NCBI GenBank assembly: GCA_047967505.1
Contig: CM106540.1
DNA: 64,000 nucleotides
Direction: 5' to 3' (one strand)
Origin: Dipteris shenzhenensis
Taxonomy: Eukaryota > Polypodiophyta > Polypodiopsida > Gleicheniales
Positions 21,501 through 34,800 of this stretch are shown one piece after another; within the stretch, counting starts at the first letter, position 1; every line of letters begins with the position of its first letter. Both the position numbers and the translations under genes were made by a program. Under the pieces are notes generated by a model. The model was not told the DNA's origin. It worked only from the letters and a program-made list of their open reading frames with translations, and searched no databases.

Positions 21501-22133
21501 CCGAGCAAAGAAATGCATCCAACATGGGCTCCTATAAAAGAATTCAGTGAGAAATCCAAAGGTGAAATAGAAGGCTTAAAAGCTTTTATTGCATACAAAG
21601 AGGAAATGCTCTGGAGATTTCCTGATTGGAAGCCCTCTTGGAAGGAACACACTACTGTTGTAATTAGCAAGACCTACCAATTGATAAAGGACCTTGCAAA
21701 AATGCGAGAAGATGATATTAAGGCAGAACAGCCTTTATTTTGGCCAAATGTTGGTAATGACTTGCATCCAGCATGTGGTCTCTTTGAAAATGAGTTTGAA
21801 TCGTTGCTCCCACATCCATATTGTGGACCCAAGAAGAGAGATTTTATGCCACAAATAGACATAGATGTCCATTGTTTTGTTGCAGTTCGACCATCGGATG
21901 ATGAACATGAGAACGTGAAGTTTTGGGTTGCGAAAGTAGTTGACGTGAGCATGGATGACCGGGGGAGAGCTACAACATTTACAGCGGTATGGTATGAGCC
22001 AAGGGGCAGGAAGGAGAACCAAGATAACAGTACATTGTATAGTAGTTGTCTGAAAAACGAATGGGTCCCAAACCATGAAGCAATTTCAAGACTTTCCATA
22101 GAGACAGTCATAGTATCATGGGGTATGATGTAG
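18579..22133 (+). pseudogene. DUF7869-like protein gene, copy 1 (nearly intact)
   Basis: A frame of 1,185 codons with two in-frame stops. TAG at 19995-19997 matches a CAG (Gln) codon in copy 2. TGA at 21399-21401 arises from one extra T followed by one lost T, which restores the frame. The exon probably begins at 18550, after gttgttacag. Residues 1-230 are unrecognised; about 230-400 carry repeated SDVLSGVDEF-like motifs; then a Cys-rich part (CCKRTC) and the DUF7869-like core with VDGMDQ, a D-N-C-G-R-E-N-K-N box near 21058 and GHTHEDIDQVFS near 21168. These acidic motifs resemble an RNase H-fold/DDE arrangement. DUF7869 proteins have no proven function; a transposon origin is inference. Copy 2 faces it at 28.8-23.1 kb. 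Confidence 0.75.
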
Positions 22134-23129
22134 AAGACAAAATAAAATTACCGCAACCAATTATTACGCACATTACAGAGTTCATAAAGATGCTCGCCCG
22201 AGAGGAAGTAGAAGGAGATAGCGCAAATGAAGAATGCCCATGATAACCTCATGATAACACCATTCAAATATTGAGAAAGAGTGAAGGTGGTAGTGGTTGT
22301 CAGATGAGAGTGAATGAAGATGGCACCCAAATGACAAGTGACGATAGAAAGGACATTCTGAAGAAGCAAATGTTTGGATCGCTCATTTCTGTGATCATGA
22401 TAGAAAAGGACATTAAACAAGCAAATGTTTGGATCGCCCATTTGTACTAAACTCATTGTAAAGGAAAAATTAAATTATTGAAAAGGCCACAGGAGATCCT
22501 TTGTACAAAGACTCATCCAGAGCAATATTTGTTGTAAAACTTATGACATGATAAAGGAAAAATTAAATTATTGAAAAGGCCATAGGAGATCCTTTGTACA
22601 AAGACTCATCCAGAGCAATATTTGTTGTAAAACTTATGACATGATAATGTAAAATTGCAAGCATAGCTATTGCTATTTTTGGGAGTACAAAAGAGGCTTC
22701 CATCATGTCTCATTGCTATATAAACCTTTGAATTTCTTGAATATTCAAGAGCATTATAGTTTTCTGCATTGAAAGTAAAAAGAGTCTTACAGGTCTTTTA
22801 TGTATACATTTTTAAAATGTTGTGAATCCTCAATAGCATGGTTTTTCATGGATTTAAACTAATAACTCGGATTTTTTATTTTAAGAATATGATTCTTATA
22901 AACAAGAAATACAAATTTAGGATTTAATAGTAGTTTTTGCATTATTTGTACAACATTGTAGAGAGATATTTTGAAATGTCTTATGTGAAAATGATAGTGC
23001 CAGAAAGTAAACTTTTGATTCTTGAATGACAGTTTCATAAAGTAAACTTTTCAGTTGGGAAGGATTTTAAGGAATAGTCCAAAAGTAGACATATGAGTCC
23101 AAAATTAATGAAATAAGTGTTAACAAAAA
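22134..23129. other. Spacer between the facing DUF7869 copies, with a 93-base tandem duplication
   Basis: AT-rich, no convincing gene. Positions 22459-22644 hold two copies of a 93-base unit beginning taaaggaaaaattaaatt. A second short duplication, caaatgtttggatcg, is at about 22369 and 22426. Confidence 0.6.
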
Positions 23130-23637
23130 AATCGACCTCTATATCTACTTATGGCATAAACTCTCTCTTCTTTGTTCCACAATATGGATGTGGAAGTAAT
23201 GATACAAATTCATTTTCAAAGACTAGAGCTGGGCACAAATCGTTATGAACATTTGGCCAAAATATATTGCATTCTTCCTTGACATCCTTTGAGCCTCGCA
23301 TTCTCTCAAGGTCCTTTATTAATTTTCATGTCTTGTTAATTACAGTGGTAGTGTGTTTTCTTTAAGTAGGCTTTGAATCAGGATATCTGTGGAGCATTTC
23401 CTCTTTGTATGTAATGAATGCTTTTAATCCTTCTATTTCACAGCTAGACCTCTCATTGAATTCTTGTATAGGAGCCCATGTTGGATACTTTTTCTTTCTA
23501 GGAATTGAAGTTAAAAGACTGTAAGGTTCTTCAGGTTCCCATTTTGTATCATGAGAATGCTGTTGCCATTGCATTACAGGTTTTTCATCTTTTAAAGAAA
23601 AATCAAAGTAGTGTGGATTGGTATGACCTGTCAATGT

Positions 23638-23906
23638 TGTTGGTAAACTGAAAGGAAAGAATAGAGTGAACACAAACTCAGAATACTTGCATATAGAATG
23701 AAGAAGAGTGAGGTCCTTATGTAGGCACCTCTTACATGCTCACTGACATCACTGATGACTTCAGAGCTCCACAATCATCTCCTCAATCTGCTCTTAGATT
23801 CTCTCAATCATCCTATGTGGCTTCTACCACCACCTAACTATGCCTCTAGCACTCACACATAGAAACCAAGGTGTGCCTGAGGCATACACCTTGAGATATC
23901 CCAACA
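23638..23906 (-). repeat. 3' LTR of TR-GAG B
   Basis: Plus strand reads tgttggtaaactg ... gatatcccaaca. Differs from 25917-26185 at only a few positions. Shares the cctgaggcatacaccttgag and agcactcacacatagaaac blocks with the TR-GAG A LTRs. Confidence 0.92.
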
Positions 23907-24285
23907 AACCCCCCCTCAAGGGAATGCCTCAGGCTATGTCAAGGATACAGCTAGCACAAGGTGTCTCATGCCATCTCATGGTGGTCATGGATCTATCAAT
24001 GGCTAGGATCTCAAGCTAGCAAGGGTTCCCATGGGTGTAAGGTAAATAAAAGGGATACAAAAAGACCTTCCAATGGTTATCTCCCCTGCATGTACATGCA
24101 CACAATGTCTGCAGGAGGTACCATGGAGCAAAACACATACACATGGCCTACATCAAAAGGTGACCAGAGGTGTTTAAAAAACACACAATACACAATAGTT
24201 TATTTCATTCATTTTGGAGGACTATCCAAGCTAAGTACCTTGACTCAACATAAAAAGAGAGATCTGGAGCATACATAGAGATGAT

Positions 24286-25065
24286 TTAAAAAGCATAATC
24301 TTCAAAGGATGCCTCATCTTGTGGAGGCACATCAACTGAAAGTAGATTGGAATTTTCTGTCTTTGAAGTTGCTTCCTTTTTGGCTCTGCAAAACTTCTCA
24401 TGATGATTGTTTTTGCCACAGTGTTTGCATGGATTGATTTTGAAGCATTCTTTTGAGAGGTGATTAGACTTCCCACAATGATTGCAAGGCAAAAACTTGC
24501 CCTTCTGGATTTTTATGGCATAAACTGTGTCATCGCTTTTCCTAAGCTCCATGTGCCTTTCTTCTTCTTGGAGAGCAGAGATAATACCTTCAAGATTAGG
24601 ATTAGGAAGATTTTTCAAAGTGGTAACAATATGATCATAATCTTCAGGCATACTTTTAAGTAACACTGCCATAGCATCATCTGTAGTGATAGGAGAGTTG
24701 ATAGAAGAAAGTTGAGTCATAAAAGAAATTTTAAGTGATAATTTTGAGATGTGAGAGGTAGCACCAAAAATCATGTCAAGCTTCTGCCAAGCTTCTGAAG
24801 GAGATTCTAAGTTAGAGGTGTGATGAATATAATCATTTCCTAAAGCAAGAGCAATGATACCATATGCTTTCTCCTCTCTAGCGGGATCCCTTGCCGAGTG
24901 TTTCAGAGCTGAGGATTCTCCAGCATTGGAGGCTGTTGAAGAAGAAGTTGAAGCTGGTTTAACAAGTCCCCAGAGGTTTTCCCTCATCAATGCAAATTTC
25001 ACCTTCATCTGCCATGTGTGGAAGCCCTTACCATTAAACTTATCTATATTCAATATGGTAGCCAT
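24286..25065 (-). CDS. Gag protein of TR-GAG B (UBN2-type, two zinc knuckles)
   Basis: 259 residues, beginning ATG at 25065 with the FNGKGFHTWQMKVKFAL opening also found in TR-GAG A. Zinc knuckles CNHCGKSNHLSKEC and CKHCGKNNHHEKFC are both intact. Compared with the A copy it lacks about 24 residues of the helical domain just before MTQLSSINSP, an in-frame deletion, so packaging ability may be reduced. No pol is present. Open frame and high similarity to A suggest that both derive from one recently active family. Confidence 0.9.
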   Translation of the reverse strand: MATILNIDKFNGKGFHTWQMKVKFALMRENLWGLVKPASTSSSTASNAGESSALKHSARDPAREEKAYGIIALALGNDYIHHTSNLESPSEAWQKLDMIFGATSHISKLSLKISFMTQLSSINSPITTDDAMAVLLKSMPEDYDHIVTTLKNLPNPNLEGIISALQEEERHMELRKSDDTVYAIKIQKGKFLPCNHCGKSNHLSKECFKINPCKHCGKNNHHEKFCRAKKEATSKTENSNLLSVDVPPQDEASFEDYAF

Positions 25066-25903
25066 GAGAGGGTCTAACCCAGGTATTGGGCAATGTCTTC
25101 TCTCTTACAAGGCTAGAATAACAACTGAAAAGCTCCAAAGCATTTAATGTAGCAAAGACTTGTGACCAAATTTCAATCAATGATGCTTTTTCTTGCATGC
25201 TTCACAGAGGTGGCTAAATGAAAGCTTTCCAATCAAAACCACATATAGCAACTCAAAGCAAAGTTGAAGCCACAGTTGTACTGATGCTATTCAAAACTTC
25301 AAAAACTCAGAAATGCCAAAGTAGCATCTAATGTAGCATCACTTTCAAAACCTTGTCAAAACTATCAAAAACAAAAGGACTGAACTTGGAGGGCTTGTAT
25401 CTCACTCTCCAAAGCAAAGAAAAAGGGGGTTTTTGAGGCAAAAAAAAGCTCATATACCACAAAAGGTTCACTGAGGAGAAGGGGTGCAAATCTGCATCAA
25501 AGCGCCATAGCTTGCCTCTTCAATTTCGACTGGTTTTTCTTTGTTTTCACCTTGAATATATAGCCATTGCTGCTCAGATTTCAGCACAAGATAGCTCAAG
25601 GTATGAAGAAGCTCCCTCTGAAAGGGATTAGAGAAATATGAAGCAGTCTCAGAGAAAACGCAGGAAAGATAGTCACTGATTTTCATGCAATGTCATCGAG
25701 TAGCGGCGATGATATGTTAATTTCTTGTAGCCAGGGGTTCACCCCTTTGAGATGTATCTCCAGCAGGAAGGGCTTGGAGAATGGCAGAGAAATAAAGGAG
25801 AACAAGATTTAGCAAAATTTGGGAAGAAGGGGAAGAGATGGTGAAGAAGAAGATAGAGAAGAAGATGATGATGTGGCAGAAATGGGATCAAGGGGGATCA
25901 AAG
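25066..25903 (-). other. Leader region of TR-GAG B
   Basis: About 840 bases between gag and the primer-binding site, like the A copy in length. It contains a gaagaagatgatgatg-type run near 25850-25880. No convincing additional gene. Confidence 0.6.
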
Positions 25904-25916
25904 GGCTTTGATACCA

Positions 25917-26185
25917 TGTTGGTAAACTGAAAGGAAAGAATAGAGTGAGCACAAACTCAGAATACTTGCATATAGAATGAAGAAGAGTGAGGTCCTTATG
26001 TAGGCACCTCTTACATGCTCACTGACATCATTGATGACTTCAGAGCTCCACAATCATCTCCTCAATCTGCTTCTAGATTCTCTCAATCATCCTATGTGGC
26101 TTCTACCACCACCTAATTGTGCCTCTAGCACTCACACATAGAAACCAAGGTGCACTTGAGGCATACACCTTGAGATATCCCAACA
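25917..26185 (-). repeat. 5' LTR of TR-GAG B
   Basis: Pair of 23638-23906. The minus-strand sense starts tgttgggatatctc and ends agtttaccaaca; the primer-binding site follows at its inner end. Confidence 0.92.
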
Positions 26186-28879
26186 AATGCATCACCACCC
26201 GTTTGTATGAAAGGTAGAATGAACCTCTTCCAATCATACATTCTTCTGAGTCTCTCACATACTGTACTTTCCTTACAACCACTAACTTGCCTACCACATC
26301 TTCTTACCAAGTCATCTATTGTCTCCACATCTTTTCATTTAAGCTCTCTTAAGACTGTGCTAAAAACCTGATCGATATCCTCATGTGTATGCCCAACATA
26401 CAAAAATCCACATTCGACCTCATTGAAGATTCGATGAGCAACAAGCATGGAGCAGAATGCAAACATGAGTACATTCTTATTTTTTCTCTAGCAATTATCA
26501 GCTTGTATTCTCAAAGTCAGTGGTAGGCGACCTTTTTCTGAAAGTACATCGTGAATTGCCTTCATAATAGATGTTACAACTTGATTGCTATCATGTAGAT
26601 GCAAGGAATCGATCCATATATTTGCAAAGAACTTAATTCCATGCACTAATACTCCACATAAATGTGTCTTTAGAAAGTGCTTTTCTTGTAATTTAGTGAA
26701 ATGGCAACAAAACGAGGCAATGTTGTTGTATTATGATCCATGCCATCTATAATAAGGCACATATAGTCATTGGGATGCGAAATAGCTTGCTCCTTCCAAA
26801 ATGCATATTTTTGTCTGGAATGTCGAATAAGGTTATGATGAGATTTTTAGTTTTTTTTTAATAATATCCTTTGATTTGGACATGTTGCACTCTCAATCGC
26901 TCGCTTTAAATCATCATAGACATTACACTTTGACATTTTTTGCCTCCTTGGGATTTTAACATATCCAAAGTTCTTCTTCCAAAGAGTATACAAAGTATGA
27001 GAAGAAGCTACGGCATCCCCTCTTTGCCTTTGCTTTTCTGCAATAGAGTCAAATACTTTGAGCTTTTTCAAGCCCATTGGAAGGTGCATTTCAATGATCG
27101 CATCACCATTAGGGAGTTTGGTAGATATATGGGGTTGAGGTAAAGTATTTTCATGTATGAAGTCTTGCAAAATTGATGCTGCCTTGATAGTTGAGATTCT
27201 TGATTTGGACCTTCCTTTATTAGTGTGACTGCTAAATTTGTTGCTGCCCTTTGCCTTGGTGACTAAATCCCAATATGTACCATGAGATAATCCAGTAATA
27301 TTGCGATATGCCTTATTGCAAATCTTTTTTCCATTTACAAGAGGTTTTATCTTTTGTCTTGAACTTAGCCTTTTATTGCCATTCTAAAGAAAGAAAGAGA
27401 GACTTGTGAGAAGGTATTCATTTCTTTCACTTCCTCTTCTTTGCCACACGTATCCTCTACATTCCTTGATGTCTACAAGATCAATGAAGTGCATACATCT
27501 TCGCTTGCAACATAGATATCCCAATGCATTTAACATGTTCTCCTCCTTCATTACTCTCTTCCTCTTTGGTTGCTTTTGTGAATTTGTCTGGATTCGCTTT
27601 CTCTTCATGCATATGTATGACCATTTTCATTCCTCTTGCACATTGTTATCTGTATTTATGCACTTCTTCTCCTCACATTTGTTTGTAATCAAGCATTCAT
27701 GATTGGACATTGCATACTTGGCCATATCACAATCAAAGTTAAATACTGAATAATCCTCTATTGATCTCATCCTCGTTTTTAACATACTCTTAGGACCATT
27801 CAATGAATTCAATATTCTATGAGAGTATTGAGAACCTTGAAACTCTTCCACTCCTGAGAGAACATCACTCATTGGGACATCTTGCATGGCTTTCATAAAT
27901 CCACAAGCTTGATTGACACCAGGTTTGTTAATATGCATGAACTCATCCACACTTGACAAGACATCGCTATTGAAACCTTTGCCCTTCTCACTGTGCAAGA
28001 ATTCATCCACCCCAGATAAGGCTTCGCTTCTAAAATCATTTTGTTTCTCGGAACCAATGAACTCATCCACTCCAAATAAGATGTCACTTCTATAATTAAG
28101 TACATTGAAATCATCCACATTTGAAGTGATAGAGCCTGGCACATGGGCATGCTTTTTAGGTCCTTTGATATTGAAGTATACATTGTCTTTATCATTGAAA
28201 ACCACGTGCCTCTTTCTCATGTTTAAAAATTGCATATTCCATTTCATATTCTTGTGTACCTCATAGTAGGGATCACATAAGGATGTTATGTTATCAACCA
28301 TACCATCATCAGTGACTTTTAGAATCCTCATCTGTGCAAATGACCATTGCTCCACTTGTTCAAATCCCAATACTTCACCTTCTGCTACAATCTTATTTGC
28401 AAATGATCTCATTTGTAAAATGTCCCCTATAATAGTAAAATCCAAGGTGGTGCACTTTGTATTCTTGATAATGACTGTTGCATAAGTCTCGTCTTTGTCC
28501 CATGCTATAAATGATTTGTTGGATGTATTTTAGGGCATAACATCTCCAAGTGGTTCCATATCTCTACATTTATACTTTAGCTTAACATGTGTGCTAAGAA
28601 TCTTTGATACAATAACTGCCACCTTATCTTCGCCAAGTCTTCGAAAGTGGCAAACTGAATTGGGATCGCTATCATGGATTGTGGCAAATGCAACTACTTA
28701 TCCTTTGCTATATAAAATCACATCCATCCTTGGAATGAAATCTATAGCCATCTCCTTTGTGAGAGTCCTTTGCAAGCAAGCTGCAGTAGCAACAATTACA
28801 TAAATATTAGTCTCTATTTAATAATCTACTGATTTATTATAATTTTTAATTAGTATTGAATTTATTGGTGGGAGAAGTT

Positions 28880-31800
28880 ATCTGATCAAGTACTCATATG
28901 ACATGCCACTTTGCATGTAACTCAATAACACCTACGTTGAGGTGTGTGCAAAGTATTGTGCCCATCGGCTATGCTTTGCATGGTATATCATGCATTAAAC
29001 ACCGTTTGTGCCTCAGCGTCATACATAACCATAAAAAACACGGTCCTAGGTGTGTTATTCAAACAAGTACTTATTGGATGGGGGCTCCACTTTGCATGCA
29101 AGTCAAATATTCTTTGCATGATTGATCACGCATTATACACCGTTTTCCCCCTGATGATATGCACATCCGTAAAAAAACACGCCCTTAGGTGTGTTATCTG
29201 ACCAAGTACTTATCGGATGGGTGTGCCTCTTTGAAAACAAGTAAATACCACCTAGGTTGAGGTGTACAAAAAGTATTGTGCTGCTTTGCATGGTCGATCA
29301 AGCATTAAATACCATTTTTGCCTTATTGTCATGCACATCCGTAAAAAAACACGCTGCTAGTTATGTTATCTGATCAAGTACTTATGGGATGGGCATGCCA
29401 CTTTGCATGTAAGTACATTCCACCTAGTTTAACGTGTGTGCAAAGTATTATGCCCATCAAGTATACTTTGCGTTGTTGATCAAACATAAAAGACCATTTT
29501 TGCTCTAGTGTAATGCACAACCATAAAAAAACACGGTCCTAGGTGTGTTATTCAAACAAGTACTTATCGGATGGGGGCTCCACTTTGCATGCAAGTCTCT
29601 TTTGACTAGGTTGAGGTGCGTGCAAAGAATTGTGGCCATTGGATATGCTTTGCATGGTCGATCACGCATTATCCACCATTTTTCCCTACTGATATGCACA
29701 TCCACAAAAAACACACCCTTAGCTGTGTCATCTAACCACGTACTTATCGGATGGGTGTGCCTATTTGAAAATATGTCTATACCACCTAGGTTGAGGTGTA
29801 GGAAAAGTATTATGCCCATCGGACATGCTTTGCATGGTCAATCGAGCATTAAATACCATTTTTACTCTAGTGTCATGCACATCCGTGAAAAAACACGTTG
29901 CTAGGTATGTTATCCGATCAAGTGCTTATGGGATGGGCACACCACTTTTCATGTAAGTTAATTCCACATATTTGAAGTTTTTTTCAAAGTATTGTGCCCA
30001 TCGGATATGCTTTGCATTGTCGATCAAGCATAAAACACCGTTTTTGCCTTAGTGTCATGCACAACATAAAAAAAACACGGTCCTAGGTGTGTTATTCAAA
30101 CAAGTACTTCTCAGATGGGGGCTCCACTTTTCATGCAAGTACGTTTCAACTAGGTTGAGGCTCATGCAAGGTATTTTGACCATCGTATATACTTTGCATG
30201 GTCGATCATGCATTATCCACCGTTTTTCCCATAGTGATATGCACATCCGCAAAAAAACACGCCCTTAGGTATGTTATCTAACCAAGTACTTATCGGATGG
30301 GTGTGCATCTTTGAGATCATGTCAATACCACCTAGGTTGAGGCATAGGAAATGTATTGTACCCATCGGATATCCTTTGCATTGTCGATCGAGCATTAAAT
30401 ACCATTTTTGCTCTACTGTCATGCACATCCGTAAAAAAACACGTTGCTAGGTATGTTATCCGATCAAGTACTTATGGGATGGGTGTGCCACTTTCCATGT
30501 AAGTTGATTCCACCTATTTGAAGGTGCGTGCAAAGTATTGTGCCCATTGGATATGCTTTGCATTGCCGATCAAGCATAAAACACTGTTTTTGCCTTAGTG
30601 TCATGCACAACATCAAAAAAACAGAGTCCTAGGTCTGTTATTCAAACAAGTACTTATTAGATGGGGGCTTTACTTTGCACACAAGACTGTTTCAACTAGA
30701 TTGAGGTACATGCAAAGTATTGTGACCATCGGATATGCTTTGCATGGTCGATCACGCATTATCCACCGTTTTTCCCGTAGTGATATGCACATGCATAAAA
30801 AAACATGCCCTTAAGTATGTTATCTAACCAAGTACTTATCGGATGGGTGTGCTTATTTGAGAACATTTCAATACAACCTAGGTTGAGGTGTAGGGAAATT
30901 ATTGTGCCCATCGGATATCCTTTGCATGGTCGATCGAGCATTAAATACTATTTTTTCTCGTGTCATGCACATCTGTAAAAAAACACACTACTAGGTATGT
31001 TATCCGATCAAGTACTTATGGGATGGGTGTGCCACTTTGCATGTAAGTCAATTTCACCTAGTTGAAGGTTTGTGCAAAGTATTGTGCCCATCAGATATAC
31101 GCTGCATTGTCGATCAAGCATAAAACACCGTTTTTGCCTTAGTGTCATGCACAACCATAAAAAAACAAATCCTAGGTGTGTTATTCAAACAAGTACTTAT
31201 CGGATGGGGGCTCCACTTTGCATACAAGTCTGTTTCAACTAGTCTGAGGTGCATGCAAAGTTTTGTAGCCATTGGATATGCTTTTCATGCTCGATCATGC
31301 ATTATACATCTGTAGTGATATGCACATCCACAAAAAAACACACCCTTAGGTATGTTATCTGACCAAGTACTTATTGGATGGGTGTGACTCTTTGAAAACA
31401 TGTCAATAACACCTAGGTTGAGGCATAGGAAAAGTATTGTTCCCATCAAATATGCTTTGCATGGTCGATCAAGCATTAACTACCATTTTTGCCTTAGTGT
31501 CATGCACATCCGTTAAAAAACACGCTGCTAGGTATGTTATCCGATCAAGTACTTATGGGATGGGCACGCCACTTTGTATGTAAGTCAATTCCACCTAGTT
31601 AAAGGTGTTTTTAAATTTTTATGCCCATCGGATATGCTTTGCATTGTGAATCAAGCATAAAACACCGTTTTTGCCTTAGTGTCATGCACAACCATAAAAA
31701 ACCATGATCCTAGGTGTGTTATTCAAATAAGTACTTATTGGATGGGGGCTCCACTTTGCACGCAGGTCTGTGTTTCAACTAGATTGAGGTGTGTGCAAAG

Positions 31801-34800
31801 TATTATGACCATTGGATATGCTTTCCATGGTCGATCATTCATTATACACCGTTTTTCCTGTAGTGATATGCACATCCGCAAAAAAACAGGCCATTAGGTG
31901 TGTTATCTGACCAAGTACTTATCAGATGGGTGTGCCTCCTTGAAAACATATAAATACCACTAGCCTGTTAAGGTGTAGGAAAAGTATTATGGCCATCGGA
32001 TATGCTTTGCATGGTCGATCGAGCAATAAATACCATTTTTGCCTTAGTGTCATGCACATCCATAAAAAACATCACATCTAGTTATGTTATCCAAATTAAG
32101 TATGTATGGGATGGGCATGCCACTTTGCATGTAAGTCGATTCCACCTAGTTTAACATGTGTGCAAAGTATTATGCCCATCAAATATACTTTGCATTGTTG
32201 ATCAAACATAAAAGACCATTTTTGCTCTAGTGTAATGCACAACCATAAAAAAACACGGTCCTAGGTGTGTTATTCAAACAAGTACTTATCAGATGGGGGC
32301 TCCACTTTGCATGCAAGTCTCTTTTGACTATGTTGAGGTGCGTGCAAAGAATTGTGGCCATTGGATATGCTTTGCATGGTCGATCACGCATTATCCACCA
32401 TTTTTCCCTACTGATATGCACATCCACAAAAAACACACCCTTAGCTGTGTCATCTAACCAAGTACTTATCGGATGGGTGTGCCTATTTGAAAATATGTCT
32501 ATACCACCTAGGTTGAGGTGTAGGAAAACTATTATGCCCATCGGACATGCTTTGCATGGTCAATCGAGCATTAAATACCATTTTTGCTCTAGTGTCATGC
32601 ACATCCGTAAAAAAACACGCTGCTAGGTATGTTATCTGGTCAAGTACTTATGGGATGGGCATGCCACTTTGCATGTAAGTCAATTCCATCTATCTTAAGG
32701 TGTGTTTAAATTATTGTACCCGTCGGATATGCTTTGCATTGTCGATCAAGCATAAAACACCATTTTTGCCTTAGTAACATGCACAACCATTAAAAAACAC
32801 GGTCCTAGGTGTGTTATTCAAACACTTATACTTCTCAGATGGGGGCTCCACTTTGCATGCAATGCCTTTTCAACTAGTCTGAGGTGTGTGACAAGTATTG
32901 TGACCATCGGATATGCTTTGCATGTCGATCACGCATTATACACCGTTTTTCCCCTAGTGATATGCACATCCATTAAAAAACCCGCCCTTAGGTGTGTTAT
33001 CTAACCAAGCACTTATCGAATGGGTGTGCCTCTTTAGTAACATGTCAATACCACCTAGGTTGAGGCATAGGAAAATTATTGTGCCCATCGGATATCCTTT
33101 GCATTGTCGATCGAGCATTAAATACCATTTTTGTTCTAGTGTCATGCACATCTGTAAAAAAACACGCTGCTAGGTATGTTATCGAAACAAGTACTTATGG
33201 GATGGGCATACAACTTTGAATGTAAGTTAATTCCACCTAGTTTAAGGTGTGTGCAAAGTATTTTGCCCATCTAATATGCTTTACGTTGTCGATCAAGCAT
33301 AAAACACCGTTTTTGCCTTAGTGTCATGCACAACCATAAAAAAACATGGTCCTAGGTGTGTTATTCAAACAAGTACTTCTTAGATGAAGGATCCACTTTG
33401 TGCACAAGTCTGTTTCAACTAGGTTGAGGTGCATGCAAAGTAATGTGACCATCGTATATGCTTTTCATGGTTGATCACGCATTATCCATCGTTTTTCCCG
33501 TAGTGATATGCACATTTGCAAAAAAACACGCCCTTAGGTATGTTATCCGAATAAGTACTTATCGGATGGGTGTGCCTCTTTGAGAACATCTCAATACCAC
33601 CTAGTTTGACACATAGGAAAATTATTGTGCCCATCGGATATCCTTTGCATGTGCGATCGAGCATTAAATACTATTTTTGCTCTTGTGTCATGCACATCGG
33701 TAAAAAAACACGCTGCTAAGCATGTTATCTGATCAAGTACTTATGGGATGGACACGCCACATTGCATGTAAGTCAATTCCACCTAGTGGAAGGTGTGTGC
33801 AAATTATTGTGCCCATCGGATATGCTTTGCATTGTCAATCAAGCATAAAACATCGTTTTAGCCTTAGTGTCATGCACAACCATAAAAAAACACATCCTAG
33901 TCGTGTTATTCAAACAAGTACTTATCGGATGGGGGCTCCACTTTGTACCTGAGTCCGTTTCAACTAGGTTGAGGTGCATGCAAAGTATTGTCACCATCGG
34001 ATATGCTTTGCATGGTCGATCACACATTATACAACGTTTTTCATGTAGTGATATGCACATCCGCAAAAAAACGCGCCCTTAGGTATGTTATCTAACCAAG
34101 TGCTTATCGGATGGGTGTGCCTCTTTGAAAACATGTTAACACCACCTAGGTTAAGGCATAGGAAAAGTATTGTGCCCATCGGATATGCATTGCATGGCCG
34201 ATCGCGCATTAATTACCATTTTTCCCTGTGTCATACACATTTGTAAAAAAACACGCTGCTAGGTGTGTTACCTGTAGAAAAACACACCCTTAGGTATGTT
34301 ATCTGACCACGTACTTATTGGATGGGTGTGCCTCTTTGAAAACATGTGAATACCACCTAGGTTAAGGTGTAGGAAAAGTATTATGCCCATCGGATATGCT
34401 TTGCATGGTCGATCGAGCATTGATTACCATTTTTGCCTTAGTGTCATGCACATCCGTAAAAAAACATGCTGCTAGGTGTGTTATCCGATCAAGTACTTAT
34501 GAGATGGGAATGCCACTTTGCATGTAAGTCAATTCTACCTAGTTTAAGGTGAGTGCAAGGTGTTATGCCCATCGGATATGCTTTGCATTGTGGGTCAAGC
34601 ATAAAACATCGTTTTTGCCTTAGTGTAATGCACAACCATAAAAAAACACGGTCCTAGGTGTGTTATTCAAACAAGTACTTATCAAATGGGGGTCCACTTT
34701 GCATGCAAGTTTGTTTCAACTAGATTGAGTTGCATGCAAAGTATTGTGACCATTGGATATTCTTTGCATGGTCGATCACACATTATATGCCATTTTTCCT

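Larger units (their letters stand above)
23638..26185 (-). mobile_element. TR-GAG B: gag-only copia-like LTR retrotransposon
   Basis: Minus-strand relative of TR-GAG A: 269-base LTRs at 23638-23906 and 25917-26185, primer-binding site at about 25904-25916 (reads tggtatcaaagcc on the minus strand, one change from the usual motif), gag at 24286-25065, and a polypurine tract gagggggggtt next to the LTR at 23907-23920. No pol. Flanks aatgt (23633-23637) and aatgc (26186-26190) form a 5-base target duplication with one change. It interrupts DUF7869 copy 2 inside GGDAL.GH. Confidence 0.9.
23130..28803 (-). pseudogene. DUF7869-like protein gene, copy 2 (decayed, split by TR-GAG B)
   Basis: Homologous to copy 1 from its first exon (about 28785) to the HPYCG region (about 23150). 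Recognisable parts: the 272-codon frame 27627-28445 with SDVLSGVDEF repeats; the CCKRRC segment (27384-27608); the middle part (26847-27170); an eroded core with the matching QADN region near 26500; the RCGRQVSG part (26191-26328); then, beyond TR-GAG B, the HYFDF...LLTSIP part (23362-23637). Several frameshifts occur, and stops at TAA codons correspond to Glu and Tyr codons in copy 1. The upstream flank agtagattatt...gagactaat is also shared with copy 1. Clearly non-functional. Confidence 0.85.
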
